40,190 bases of DNA from an uncultured Mediterraneibacter sp. (GCA_944377745.1 CALWFV010000032.1:1-40190), one strand, 5' to 3'. Counted from the first letter of the stretch, positions 1-8,104 are shown. Notes: generated by a model from the letters alone, not told the origin. Numbers and translations are program-made.

Positions 1-42
1 GAGGTAGAAATCTTCTACCGCTTTATCGGCAAAATTGATTGA
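1..42 (+). CDS. C-terminal tail of a serine recombinase (partial)
   Basis: Frame 1 is open from the window edge to a TGA at 40-42 and ends in EIFYRFIGKID. This tail resembles the C-terminus of the DUF4368 domain of large serine recombinases carried by Lachnospiraceae transposons and integrative elements (TnpX/TndX type). Only 13 codons are visible, so the family call rests on a short but characteristic ending. It would place the end of a mobile element at the left edge, which fits the truncated regulator that follows. Inference, not proof. Confidence 0.5.
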   Translation, partial: EVEIFYRFIGKID

Positions 43-67
43 ATGATACCAATATCTTTAACTATGT

Positions 68-496
68 GATACCGGACGTTGCATGCCTGATCTCGCTCTG
101 CTCCAGCCCTTGAGCAGAAATCTAAAAGTGGGAGTCAACGACCTGCTGAGCGGGGAGAAGGTGTCGGAAAAAGAACTGCGAAAGAAGAGCGAGGAAAATC
201 TGGTTACAATGGCAAAATTGAATTATCTGAACAGCTTTCGACACGGATTCTGGGGATTTTATCTGCTGGGACTTGCATTGCTCACATACTGTCTGATAAG
301 GAGAGTTGAGTCCTCGGGTATCCTTGCTCTTGTCCTTGCATACAACACAGTGATCTTTTATTCCAGATGCAGATCTGGTATTTTCTGTCAGGGATACAGC
401 AGAGATGGAGGGAAGCTGCCGGGAATACTGATCGCCTCATTCAGTGCTGCCGGAACAGTCATGAGTCTTATTGCATTTCTTGTCAGAACGTGGTAA
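68..496 (+). pseudogene. XRE-family regulator fragment, N-terminus missing
   Basis: The open frame begins with D-T-G-R-C-M-P-D-L and continues through PLSRNLKVGVNDLLSGE, the normal last part of an XRE helix-turn-helix domain in which a WE-x-G-R-x-x-P-D motif precedes the final helices. Two or three hydrophobic segments follow. The recognition helices upstream are absent: the frame hits TAA at 59-61, and the tryptophan codon expected before D-T-G reads TGT. The gene therefore looks cut just left of position 68, next to the recombinase tail. The ATG at 83 is inside the ancestral domain and unlikely to be a real start. A residual membrane peptide could still be made, but not a DNA-binding protein. 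Confidence 0.7.
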
Positions 497-794
497 CATA
501 AATCCCGGACATCTTAACCGAAGCCGTGAAGCGGCTGCTCGGTTATGAGGAAACCACGAAGCGGATTGAGAATATCCGCTCGACTAACAGGTTTTCCCGG
601 GCGGGGAGCGCCGTTCCGGGTTTTAACTGTACACCAGAGCAGTCTTGTAGTACGAAAACAACATGCGAGGGAATCCGTGTTCCGGAGTGAGAGGATGCCA
701 GTGAGCATCGACCGTTAGTGCGCAGCCCCGTTGTTGACATTGTTGTCCGTATGGACGGAGAAAAGGATGCGCATGTGTACAGGAGGTTATTGCA
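497..794. other. Gene-free stretch before thiW
   Basis: About 300 bases with no recognised gene. One plus-strand frame stays open for roughly 64 codons (about 500-691) and includes the peptide RLLGYEETTKRIENIR, but it has no ATG and no ribosome-binding site, so it may be a gene remnant. I looked for a TPP aptamer and did not find its conserved CTGAGA or GATAATGCC blocks. A TTGACA box lies at about 734-739, but no convincing -10 follows at normal spacing. Confidence 0.4.
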
Positions 795-1325
795 ATGAAA
801 AATGTCAACGTAAGAAAACTTGCCCTTGCGGGAATCCTTGTGGCGGTAGGGATTGTCTGTTCTCCACTGTCCATCCCGGTGGGAGCATCAAAGTGCGCTC
901 CGGTCCAGCATTTCATCAACATCCTTGGCGGTGTGTTCTTAGGACCGGGTTACGCAGTCGGTATGGCATTTGTGACGAGCCTTCTCAGAAACCTGATGGG
1001 GACGGGAACCCTTCTTGCTTTTCCGGGGTCCATGTGCGGAGCATTCCTCTGCGGTATGCTGTATAAATACGGCAGACACCTTCCACTGGCTTATCTGGGA
1101 GAACTGTTCGGAACGTCCGTCATCGGCGGACTCTTAAGCTATCCGATCGCAACGCTGATCATGGGAAGCGAGAGCGCGGTGTTCGGGTTTGTCATTCCGT
1201 TCTTTGTATCAAGCTGTGGCGGAACGATCATTGCGGCGGTACTGGTAACGGCAATGAAGAAGATGAAGGTGTTTGACATCTACCTTGGAAATCTTGATGT
1301 TCAGACACAGCACGCAGGAAAATAA
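795..1325 (+). CDS. thiW: ThiW, S component of a thiamin-precursor ECF transporter
   Basis: A 176-residue, very hydrophobic protein of ThiW type, the substrate-binding S component of an energy-coupling-factor transporter. ThiW is assigned, mainly from genomic context, to uptake of the thiazole precursor of thiamin; it would work with shared EcfA/EcfT subunits that are not in this window. The N-terminal block (K-L-A-L-A-G-I-L-V-A-V-G), the IPVGASKCAP segment and five to six membrane helices match the family and its usual length. A strong AGGAGG at 781-786 sets the ATG at 795. It heads the thiamin cluster, but the visible TPP riboswitch lies after it, not before it, so its own control is unclear. 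Confidence 0.88.
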   Translation: MKNVNVRKLALAGILVAVGIVCSPLSIPVGASKCAPVQHFINILGGVFLGPGYAVGMAFVTSLLRNLMGTGTLLAFPGSMCGAFLCGMLYKYGRHLPLAYLGELFGTSVIGGLLSYPIATLIMGSESAVFGFVIPFFVSSCGGTIIAAVLVTAMKKMKVFDIYLGNLDVQTQHAGK

Positions 1326-1352
1326 GTCCGTTTCCTGCCGGACAAACTGAAT

Positions 1353-1492
1353 AAAAAACGGGGAGCTTGCGCAGAAAGCAGGCTGAGAGTAAGCTGGATC
1401 GCTTAGACCCGCGACCTGATTTGGATAATGCCAACGTAGGGAAATGAAGATAGTTATGTGCGGGTGTATCCATTTCGGGTCTCCCGTTTTTT
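1353..1492 (+). promoter_or_regulatory. TPP (thi-box) riboswitch with terminator-type platform
   Basis: The thi-box hallmarks are present: GGGGAGC start, CTGAGA at 1383-1388, and ACCTGATTTGGATAATGCC with CGTAGGGA through about 1441. This is a thiamin pyrophosphate aptamer directing the downstream thiM-thiE genes. Downstream, CGGG-TCT-CCCG (1476-1486) plus TTTTTT (1487-1492) can form a short terminator, and GAAATG (1441-1446) can pair with CATTTC (1471-1476) as an alternative. The 5' flank (1353-1365) is also complementary to the CTCCC and U-tract at 1481-1492, giving a long-range stem around the whole aptamer. Expected action: high TPP causes early termination. Confidence 0.93.
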
Positions 1493-1645
1493 GTTCTGCA
1501 AATTTTAAGATTATTGATTGTATCCAGACCAGATATGTGACGGAAGAGTGGCAGATGTACAGTGAAAAACAGCCTGATCTGCATGAGCAACCTCTATGCC
1601 GGATCTTTATAACTGAAAAATGTCAAAGAACAGGAGAATAGAAAA

Positions 1646-2467
1646 ATGATGAGAGAATGTCTTGAAAATGTAAGAAAGAGCGTACCGCTCGTACATAATA
1701 TCACAAACTATGTAACGGTAAACGATGTGGCGAATGTGATCCTTGCCTGCGGGGGCAGTCCCATCATGTCCGACGAGGCGGAAGACGTGGAGGATATCAC
1801 TTCGGTCTGCGGTGGTCTGAACATCAATATCGGAACTCTGCATAAGACCAGTATTGAAGGCATGTTCCGTGCCGGGAGAAAGGCCAATGAACTTGGGCAC
1901 CCGGTCCTTCTGGATCCAGTGGGAGCAGGCGCAAGCGCCCTGCGGACAGATACGGCTCTTGGTCTTATGAAGGAACTGAAGCTTACTGCAATCCGCGGAA
2001 ATATCTCTGAGATCAAGACGCTGGCTATGGGGAGCGGGACGACAAAGGGCGTCGATGCGGATGTGGCGGATGCTGTTACAGAGGAGAATCTTGATGAGGC
2101 CGTGGAGTTTGTAAAAAGGTTCGCTTCAACCGCTGGATGCATTATCGCGGTGACCGGTGCGATCGATCTGGTATCTGACGGTGAGAAGTGCTATGTTATA
2201 AGAAACGGGCGCCCGGAGATGGGGAAGATCACAGGAACCGGCTGTCAGCTTTCCGGTATGATGACGGCTTATCTGACAGCAAATCCGCAGAATTCCCTTG
2301 AAGCTGCTGCGGCTGCAGTGTGTGTGATGGGACTGGCCGGAGAGATTGGCTGGAGCCGGATGCAGGAAGGGGATGGAAATTCCACTTACCGGAATCGTAT
2401 CATCGATGCAGTATATAATATGAGAGGAAATGAATTAGAGAAAGGAGCAGCATATGAATTGCGATAG
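1646..2467 (+). CDS. thiM: Hydroxyethylthiazole kinase
   Basis: A 273-residue ribokinase-fold enzyme that phosphorylates 4-methyl-5-(2-hydroxyethyl)thiazole with ATP, the thiazole-salvage step of thiamin synthesis. Visible family marks are VPLVHNITNYVTVN near the N-terminus, the conserved GGSPIMSDEAEDV stretch, LDPVGAGAS near residue 90, and the phosphate-binding GTGC loop with C200. Ribosome site AGGAG at 1632-1636 fits ATG 1646 or the next ATG at 1649. The TPP riboswitch is about 150 bases upstream. Its stop overlaps the thiE start by 14 bases, so the two are translationally coupled. Paired with ThiW it forms a thiazole uptake-and-activation route. Confidence 0.96.
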   Translation: MMRECLENVRKSVPLVHNITNYVTVNDVANVILACGGSPIMSDEAEDVEDITSVCGGLNINIGTLHKTSIEGMFRAGRKANELGHPVLLDPVGAGASALRTDTALGLMKELKLTAIRGNISEIKTLAMGSGTTKGVDADVADAVTEENLDEAVEFVKRFASTAGCIIAVTGAIDLVSDGEKCYVIRNGRPEMGKITGTGCQLSGMMTAYLTANPQNSLEAAAAAVCVMGLAGEIGWSRMQEGDGNSTYRNRIIDAVYNMRGNELEKGAAYELR

Positions 2468-3089
2468 AAATGATTTAGTTTTATATGCAGTGACGGATCG
2501 AAGCTGGATTGGCGAAGAAACACTCCGCAGTCAGGTGGAAAAAGCACTGAAGGGCGGAGCTACATTCATCCAGCTTCGCGAAAAGAATCTGGATGAGACC
2601 TCTTTTCTTGAGGAGGCGAAGGAAATCCAGAAACTCTGCCGTGAGTATAAGGTTCCATTTGTGATCAATGATAATGTGGAGATCGCCGCACAGATCAATG
2701 CAGACGGCGTCCATGTGGGGCAGAGCGATATGGAAGCAGGAGATGTGAGAAAGAAGCTGGGACCGGATAAGATCATCGGCGTGTCCGCACAGACTGTGGA
2801 GCAGGCGCTGAGAGCTCAGGAACACGGTGCAGATTATCTCGGAGTAGGAGCAGTCTTTCCAACCGGCTCAAAAGCGGATGCCACGGAAGTGAGTCATGAG
2901 ACGCTGAAAGCTATCTGCGATGCGGTGGACATTCCTGCCATCGCCATTGGCGGGATCAACAGTGAAAATGTTTCAGGACTTCGCGGCACCGGTATCTGTG
3001 GCGTTGCGGTGATCAGCGCCATATTCGCGCAGAAGGATATCTGCGCAGCGGCGGCTGAACTGAAGAAACGGGTTAAGGAGATGTTATAG
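2454..3089 (+). CDS. thiE: Thiamine-phosphate synthase
   Basis: A 211-residue TIM-barrel enzyme that joins HMP-pyrophosphate to thiazole phosphate, making thiamin monophosphate and pyrophosphate. Seen in order: LYAVTDR start, IQLREKNLD (pyrophosphate-binding R and K), FVINDNVEIA (metal-binding region), DGVHVGQSD, GVSAQT, YLGVGAVFPTGSK and AIGGI phosphate loop. Its length is normal. AAAGGAG lies inside the end of thiM just before ATG 2454. It is followed three bases later by the HAD gene, so thiM-thiE-HAD form one transcription unit. Confidence 0.96.
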   Translation: MNCDRNDLVLYAVTDRSWIGEETLRSQVEKALKGGATFIQLREKNLDETSFLEEAKEIQKLCREYKVPFVINDNVEIAAQINADGVHVGQSDMEAGDVRKKLGPDKIIGVSAQTVEQALRAQEHGADYLGVGAVFPTGSKADATEVSHETLKAICDAVDIPAIAIGGINSENVSGLRGTGICGVAVISAIFAQKDICAAAAELKKRVKEML

Positions 3090-3092
3090 TAC

Positions 3093-3758
3093 ATGATCAG
3101 AGGCGCTATTTTCGATGTGGACGGCGTGCTTTTGAATTCCATGCCGATCTGGGAGAATCTGGGGGAGATTTATCTGAACAGCCTGGGAGTGGAGGCAGAA
3201 AAAGATCTGGGTGAGATCCTTTTCACTATGAGCCTGGAAGAAGGGGCAGATTATCTGATCTCCCGGTACGGGCTTGAGAAAACCCGGGATGAGATCGTGT
3301 CAGACCTGACCCGGGAGGTGAAGGATTACTATGCAGAAAAAGTACCTCTCAAGGAGGGGGTCCGGCAGTTCCTCTATGAACTTAACGAGAAGAAGATTCC
3401 CATGGTCATAGCCACCTCCGGGGACAGGAAGAATGCAGAGGCCGCTCTGAAAAGACTGAAAGTGTTCAATTACTTTCAGGCGGTTTTTACCTGCTCCGAG
3501 ATCGGAAGCGGAAAAAATCAGCCGGACATTTATCTGGCGGCAGCACTCCAGCTCGACACAGAACCGTCGGAGACATGGGTATTCGAGGACGCATACCATG
3601 CGATCCGCACCGCAAAGAGCGCCGGGTTTAAAACGACGGCAGTCTATGACAGATCCAATGACAAAGACCTTGCACAGATATGGAATACGGCGGATATCTA
3701 TCTGCCGGAATTTGCAGATTTTATTATATTCTGGAGAAGAGCGATGGAAATGAAATAA
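3093..3758 (+). CDS. HAD-family phosphatase in the thiamin operon
   Basis: A 221-residue haloacid-dehalogenase-type hydrolase with a beta-phosphoglucomutase-like cap. Motif I is FDVDGVLLNS (nucleophile D8, acid/base D10), motif II is VIATSG, a motif III lysine sits in GSGKNQPD, and motif IV is VFEDA. The gene begins three bases after thiE, so it belongs to the thiamin unit. Its place suggests it dephosphorylates a thiamin intermediate, for instance thiamin monophosphate or an HMP or thiazole phosphate, but HAD sequence alone does not reveal substrate. A general sugar-phosphate or housekeeping phosphatase is the alternative. Confidence 0.82.
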   Translation: MIRGAIFDVDGVLLNSMPIWENLGEIYLNSLGVEAEKDLGEILFTMSLEEGADYLISRYGLEKTRDEIVSDLTREVKDYYAEKVPLKEGVRQFLYELNEKKIPMVIATSGDRKNAEAALKRLKVFNYFQAVFTCSEIGSGKNQPDIYLAAALQLDTEPSETWVFEDAYHAIRTAKSAGFKTTAVYDRSNDKDLAQIWNTADIYLPEFADFIIFWRRAMEMK

Positions 3759-3783
3759 TAGCTTAATTAATTTTAATATTTCT

Positions 3784-3795
3784 AAAAGCGCTTTT
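3784..3795. repeat. Perfect 12-bp palindrome between HAD gene and thiD
   Basis: AAAAGCGCTTTT lies in the 169-base gap that separates the thiM-thiE-HAD unit from thiD-cytX. It could be part of an operator or a small stem. I see no aptamer, clear promoter or U-tract terminator in the gap, so thiD may be served by read-through or by a weak promoter further right (TATAAA-like at about 3833). Confidence 0.35.
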
Positions 3796-3927
3796 CAAGC
3801 GACGGATTGGGGGCACCACCTTCTGCCGCTATATAAAATTAATGCTGAACGCAGGAACAGGGTACTCGGAATATCATAACCGAAATGATTCATTACCTGC
3901 CCAGACAAAAGAAAGGAAGAGAAGAGT

Positions 3928-4797
3928 ATGAGAACAGCATTAACGATCGCTGGAAGTGACTCCAGCGGAGGCGCCGGGATTCAGGCAGATATCAAGACGA
4001 TGACAGCGAATGGCGTGTTTGCCATGAGCGCGGTCACCGCACTGACTGCACAGAATACGACCGGCGTGACAGGGATCATGGAGGTATCTCCTGAATTCTT
4101 AAAGGAACAGATTGACTGTATTTTTACGGATATCCGGCCGGACGCGGTAAAGATCGGCATGGTATCCTCGTCAGGCCTGATCACAGCCATTGCAGACAAA
4201 CTGGAGGAGTACCATGCAGAAAATATTGTGGTCGATCCGGTCATGGTAGCGACCAGCGGGGCAAAACTGATCAGCGACGATGCGGTTGCCACATTAAAAG
4301 AGAAACTTCTTCCGATCGCAGACGTCCTTACCCCTAATATCCCCGAGACAGAAGTGTTGTCGGGAATGGAAGTAAAGACAGAAGAAGATATGGTGAAGGC
4401 GGCAAAGGAGATCAGCGAGCGGTATCACTGTGCAGTCCTTGTGAAGGGCGGACATCAGCTCAATGACGCCAACGATCTTCTGTACCGGAACGGGGAGTGC
4501 CGCTGGTTCTACGGAAAACGGATCGACAATCCCAACACCCACGGCACAGGATGTACGCTGTCCAGCGCCATTGCCTCAAACCTTGCAAAGGGATTTTCCA
4601 TGGACAAGTCAGTGGAGAGAGCAAAAGAATACATATCAGGAGCGCTGGGAGCCATGCTCGACCTGGGCAGGGGAAGCGGTCCCATGAACCATGCCTTTGA
4701 TATCACCGGGCGATTCGTCATGGAAGCAGGAGAAGAACAGGCAAATACAGCAGATATAGCAGATACAACAGATACGGAGAGAGGGGGAGGGAACTGA
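3928..4797 (+). CDS. thiD: Hydroxymethylpyrimidine/phosphomethylpyrimidine kinase
   Basis: A 289-residue ribokinase-fold kinase that phosphorylates HMP to HMP-P and then HMP-PP, the pyrimidine donor for ThiE. Evidence: LTIAGSDSSGGAGIQADIKT start, VDPVMVATSG, DVLTPNIPE, LVKGGH, and the HGTGCTLSSA anion-hole loop with C209. The last 20 or so residues, after the fold ends, are a low-complexity Asp/Thr-rich and Gly-rich tail unlike most ThiD proteins. GAAAGGAAGAG precedes the ATG. cytX follows after two bases, so the HMP transporter and HMP kinase are coupled. Confidence 0.95.
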   Translation: MRTALTIAGSDSSGGAGIQADIKTMTANGVFAMSAVTALTAQNTTGVTGIMEVSPEFLKEQIDCIFTDIRPDAVKIGMVSSSGLITAIADKLEEYHAENIVVDPVMVATSGAKLISDDAVATLKEKLLPIADVLTPNIPETEVLSGMEVKTEEDMVKAAKEISERYHCAVLVKGGHQLNDANDLLYRNGECRWFYGKRIDNPNTHGTGCTLSSAIASNLAKGFSMDKSVERAKEYISGALGAMLDLGRGSGPMNHAFDITGRFVMEAGEEQANTADIADTTDTERGGGN

Positions 4798-4799
4798 TC

Positions 4800-5972
4800 A
4801 TGGAAGAAAAGCGTACCTCTCTTTTTGAGAACGGACTGATCTGGTTCGGTGCAGGTGTTTCCATAGCGGAGATCCTGACAGGAACCTATCTGGCGCCCCT
4901 GGGATTCGGAAGGGGGGTGGCAGCCATCATTCTGGGACATGTGATCGGCTGTCTGATGATGTTTTTTGCCGGACTGATCGGAGCAAGAAACAGAAAAAGT
5001 GCGATGGAAACTGTGAAGTTGAGTTTTGGGAAGAAAGGAGGACTCCTTTTTGCGGTCCTTAATGTTCTTCAGCTTGTAGGCTGGACCGGGATCATGATCT
5101 ATGACGGAGCCCTCGCGGCAAACAGCACCTTCGGGGCAGGCGCCTGGGTATGGTGCGTCGTGATCGGAGCACTGATCATCCTCTGGATCGCTGTGGGAGT
5201 GACCAATCTCGGACGGATCAACACGATCGCCATGGCTGCGCTGTTTATCCTGACGGTTGTCCTATGCGGGGTGATCTTCTTCGGAGGATCAGGCTCGGGT
5301 ATGGTGAGCGGCGAGACAATGAGTTTTGGCGCTGCTGTTGAACTCTCTGTCGCAATGCCTCTTTCCTGGCTGCCGGTCATCAGCGATTATACAAGGGAAG
5401 CGGAGAAGCCGGTGAAAGCGACAGCGGTCAGTGTGATCGTTTACGGTCTGGTGAGCTGCTGGATGTATATCATCGGAATGGGTGCGGCGCTCTATACAGG
5501 AGAGTCCGATATTGCGGTCATCATGGTGAAAGCAGGGCTTGGCATTGCCGGACTGATCATCATTATCTTCTCCACCGTGACGACTACTTTTCTTGATGCT
5601 TATTCCGCGGGAGTATCCAGCGAATCTGTTTTCCCGAAACTGAAAGGCAGACATGTGGGGATCGTAGTGACGGTGATCGGAACAGTGGCGGCAATCCTTT
5701 TCCCGATGGATGATATCACGGATTTTCTCTATCTGATCGGTTCCGTGTTCGCTCCTATGATCGCTGTACAGATCACAGATACATTCATACTGAAGAAAGA
5801 CAGTGGCGGGAACAGTTTCAACTGGAAGAACCTGATCATCTGGCTGATCGGTTTTATCCTTTACAGATGGCTCATGACAGTAGATATCCCGGTAGGAAAT
5901 ACGCTTCCGGATATGCTGGCAGTGATCATCATCTGCGTGATAGCGGATAAGATCATTCCGGCGGGAAAATAG
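4800..5972 (+). CDS. cytX: CytX, putative hydroxymethylpyrimidine transporter (NCS1)
   Basis: A 390-residue membrane protein of the nucleobase:cation symporter-1 family, matching the CytX branch found next to thiamin genes and TPP riboswitches. About eleven to twelve hydrophobic helices are visible. The start (LFENGLIWFGAGVSIAEI then GTYLAPLG) is typical. Role by context: uptake of the HMP moiety, which ThiD activates. It closes the salvage cluster; no thiC or thiG is present here, which fits a salvage lifestyle but does not exclude de novo genes elsewhere. Confidence 0.9.
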   Translation: MEEKRTSLFENGLIWFGAGVSIAEILTGTYLAPLGFGRGVAAIILGHVIGCLMMFFAGLIGARNRKSAMETVKLSFGKKGGLLFAVLNVLQLVGWTGIMIYDGALAANSTFGAGAWVWCVVIGALIILWIAVGVTNLGRINTIAMAALFILTVVLCGVIFFGGSGSGMVSGETMSFGAAVELSVAMPLSWLPVISDYTREAEKPVKATAVSVIVYGLVSCWMYIIGMGAALYTGESDIAVIMVKAGLGIAGLIIIIFSTVTTTFLDAYSAGVSSESVFPKLKGRHVGIVVTVIGTVAAILFPMDDITDFLYLIGSVFAPMIAVQITDTFILKKDSGGNSFNWKNLIIWLIGFILYRWLMTVDIPVGNTLPDMLAVIIICVIADKIIPAGK

Positions 5973-6057
5973 GAAAATAATCGTCAGATAATCACTGGTT
6001 TACGTCGATGAAACCGAGACTTTACATGATTTTCTTCAAATGTAACATCAAAAATGC

Positions 6058-6086
6058 TTGTGGTGGCACTGTGTTTTTCTTATAAT
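6058..6086 (+). promoter_or_regulatory. Sigma-A promoter of the XRE gene
   Basis: TTGTGG at 6058-6063, a 17-base spacer and a perfect TATAAT at 6081-6086. It faces the XRE membrane regulator, leaving a leader of about 95 bases. Confidence 0.65.
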
Positions 6087-6187
6087 CGGGGCAGGATGAA
6101 GGAAGAAAACAACCTGACCGGTCCGGAGAATTTCTCAGCATTCTATCATAAGAAAAATCGGTGTTCAGAAAGGCAGGAATCAGAGAG

Positions 6188-7090
6188 ATGAGTTTTGGAG
6201 AAAATTTGCAGTTTTACAGAAAAAGAAGAAGTATCACCCAGGAACAGCTTGCAGAACAGCTTGGTGTTTCACGCCAGACGGTATCCAAGTGGGAGGCGGA
6301 CAGTTCCTATCCTGAAATGGAGAAGATCCTGCAGCTTTGCGATTTGTTCGGCTGCTCTATGGATACTCTGCTGAGAGGCGAGGCGCGGGATGAGCTCATG
6401 GAAGATACAAGCGGATATGATATGCATATGAACCGTTTCACGAAAGAAATCACTGTGGGAATCGCGGTGATCCTCGTGGGGGTGACGCTGGGTGGAGCGG
6501 CAGAGGGACTCCTCCGATTGGAGGATTTTTCCGGAGTACTTGTCATCGCAGGCGCGTTGATTGGAGCGCTGATCCTGGTGATGAGCGGGATGAAGCACAG
6601 TCGTTTTGTCAAAAAGCATCCACATATAAATCCCTTCTATACAGAAGAGGAGATCGAGGCATTTGAGAATCGTTTCATGTACATGATCGTGGGCGGCATA
6701 GGTTGTATCCTTGCCGGCGGGCTGTTTCTTGTGATCACAGAGCAGCTTCCGGGTAAAGCGGGATATACGGCGGAGGACATCTACGGATGGGGATTCCTGG
6801 TTTTTGTCACGGTGGGCGTTTCTCTGATCGTCTATGCAGGAATCCAGAAGTCCAAGTACAATATTGCAGAGTATAACAAGGAAAATGCCGGAATGACCAG
6901 CCGTGAGGACCGGCTGATCGGGATGTGGAGCGGCTGTATCATGATCTTTGCCACGATCATTTTTCTGGTGGCGGGTCTGGTATACGGTCTATGGGAAAAG
7001 GCATGGATCGTATATGTGGTGGGCGGCCTTCTCTGTGGAGTCGTCAGTGTCATCATCAATGGAACGAAAAGAGATGATGATGAGAAATAA
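6188..7090 (+). CDS. XRE-family regulator with C-terminal membrane domain
   Basis: A 300-residue protein. Residues 1-65 form a classic XRE helix-turn-helix (ITQEQLAEQLGVSRQTVSKWE, then YPEMEKILQLCDLFGCSMDTLL). After a linker come about six hydrophobic helices in pairs, ending with charged residues. The DNA-binding part would be cytosolic and tethered to the membrane, a layout common in Firmicutes regulators of unknown signal. I chose ATG 6188 (AGGAA at 6175 upstream) over an in-frame GTG at 6161 that lacks a site. No obvious target operon is adjacent. The truncated regulator at 68-496 has a similar plan but a different sequence. Confidence 0.82.
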   Translation: MSFGENLQFYRKRRSITQEQLAEQLGVSRQTVSKWEADSSYPEMEKILQLCDLFGCSMDTLLRGEARDELMEDTSGYDMHMNRFTKEITVGIAVILVGVTLGGAAEGLLRLEDFSGVLVIAGALIGALILVMSGMKHSRFVKKHPHINPFYTEEEIEAFENRFMYMIVGGIGCILAGGLFLVITEQLPGKAGYTAEDIYGWGFLVFVTVGVSLIVYAGIQKSKYNIAEYNKENAGMTSREDRLIGMWSGCIMIFATIIFLVAGLVYGLWEKAWIVYVVGGLLCGVVSVIINGTKRDDDEK

Positions 7091-7098
7091 AATCAAGG

Positions 7099-8016
7099 CT
7101 ATTGAAATTTGTGAGGTTCCAAACCGCCCTTTGGCATGGCTTCGATAAACTGTTTCGGAGTCATGCCATATTTTTTCTTAAATTCTCTGTAAAAATAGGA
7201 AAGATTTGAAAAGCCGGAGGAAAGCGATGCGTCCAGAACAGAGGTATCGCCCCGCCCCAGAAGTCCGGCAGCTTTTTCCAGTCTCAGTGTCTTTATATAT
7301 TCCAGACAGGACATTCCCATATATTTTTTGAAAAAACGCATAAAATGATATTCGCTGAAATAGCACAGCTTTGCAAGCTGCGGGATCGTCAGGTCCTCTG
7401 CGTAGTGTTCGCCGATATATTCGACCACCATCCTCAGCTTGAACCAGTGTTCCTCCTGAAGATGGGGCCGGGAATCTTCTTCCGTTCCGTAGGGGAGGAG
7501 GATCGCGATCGCCTGGAGCAACAGTGATTTCATGATCATTTCATACCCCGGCTCCATGTTTTCATATGCCGGATCCATTTCCCTGAATACCTGGAGCAGC
7601 CTGCCGTAAGCAGGATGATCTTTTTCGATCAGTTCCGGAAGGTGGAGCTCCTGTTTCAGGAGCGGTGTGAAATACCGGACGGTACAGATGTCCGTGGTGC
7701 CGGCTCCCAGAAAATTCATGTGAAAAACATAAGTCTCTGACTCGAAAACTTCTCCCGGCGAGATAGAGATAGAGTGGAGAGCAGCAGGAGGAACAAACAG
7801 GATATCCCCTTCTTCTGCTTCATAGGTCTCGAACTGGATCTGATATGTGCATCTTCCTCTTGTCACCCTGGTAAGTTCCGCTTCCTCGTGCCAGTGTGCT
7901 GCCACGGAAGGGTACAGATCAGAAAGTGTAGTGAGATATCGTTTGAGCGGGAAAAAATATCCCCCGTGGTGAGTCTGCTCCTTCTGATCCGGGGAAGGAA
8001 ATTTCTGTCCGGACAT
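7099..8016 (-). CDS. AraC-family transcriptional regulator with cupin domain
   Basis: A 305-residue regulator. An N-terminal cupin-like sensor (HWHEEAEL, then GDILFVPPAALHS) is followed by the two AraC helix-turn-helix motifs (LTIPQLAKLCYFSEYHFMRFF and LDASLSSGFSNLSYFYREF in parts) near the C-terminus, ending with the usual YGMTPKQF. The start is the ATG at 8016 because GGGAGG sits eight bases upstream; the longer reading from 8061 has no such site. It is divergent from the alpha-glucosidase gene, whose promoter has a good -10 but a poor -35, so activation by this protein in response to a glucoside is likely (inference). Confidence 0.88.
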   Translation of the reverse strand: MSGQKFPSPDQKEQTHHGGYFFPLKRYLTTLSDLYPSVAAHWHEEAELTRVTRGRCTYQIQFETYEAEEGDILFVPPAALHSISISPGEVFESETYVFHMNFLGAGTTDICTVRYFTPLLKQELHLPELIEKDHPAYGRLLQVFREMDPAYENMEPGYEMIMKSLLLQAIAILLPYGTEEDSRPHLQEEHWFKLRMVVEYIGEHYAEDLTIPQLAKLCYFSEYHFMRFFKKYMGMSCLEYIKTLRLEKAAGLLGRGDTSVLDASLSSGFSNLSYFYREFKKKYGMTPKQFIEAMPKGGLEPHKFQ

Positions 8017-8054
8017 ATAAAACGCCTCCCTTTCTTTACTGGTGTTCTGCAAAA

Positions 8055-8104
8055 TATTCAAAGGGGTCTGACCCGTTTGCAGAAGGGTCAGGCCCCTTTG
8101 AGTA
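8055..8104. repeat. REP-like inverted repeat (GGGGTCTGACCC type)
   Basis: Arms at 8058-8074 and 8085-8101 pair over 17 bases with one wobble, and three further pairs extend the stem outward to 8055-8104; the loop is 10 bases. The core GGGGTCTGACCC resembles REP sequences mobilised by RAYT (Y1-type) transposases in Firmicutes. It lies between the araC-type gene and the glucosidase promoter. Confidence 0.6.

Noticed and set aside
600-790. Possible second TPP riboswitch before thiW
   Set aside because: The CTGAGA and GATAATGCC blocks are missing; only loose resemblance to GTGAGAGG.
623-922. Minus-strand ORF of 99 residues across the thiW start
   Set aside because: It overlaps the thiW start codon and ribosome site on the opposite strand and has no recognisable protein features.
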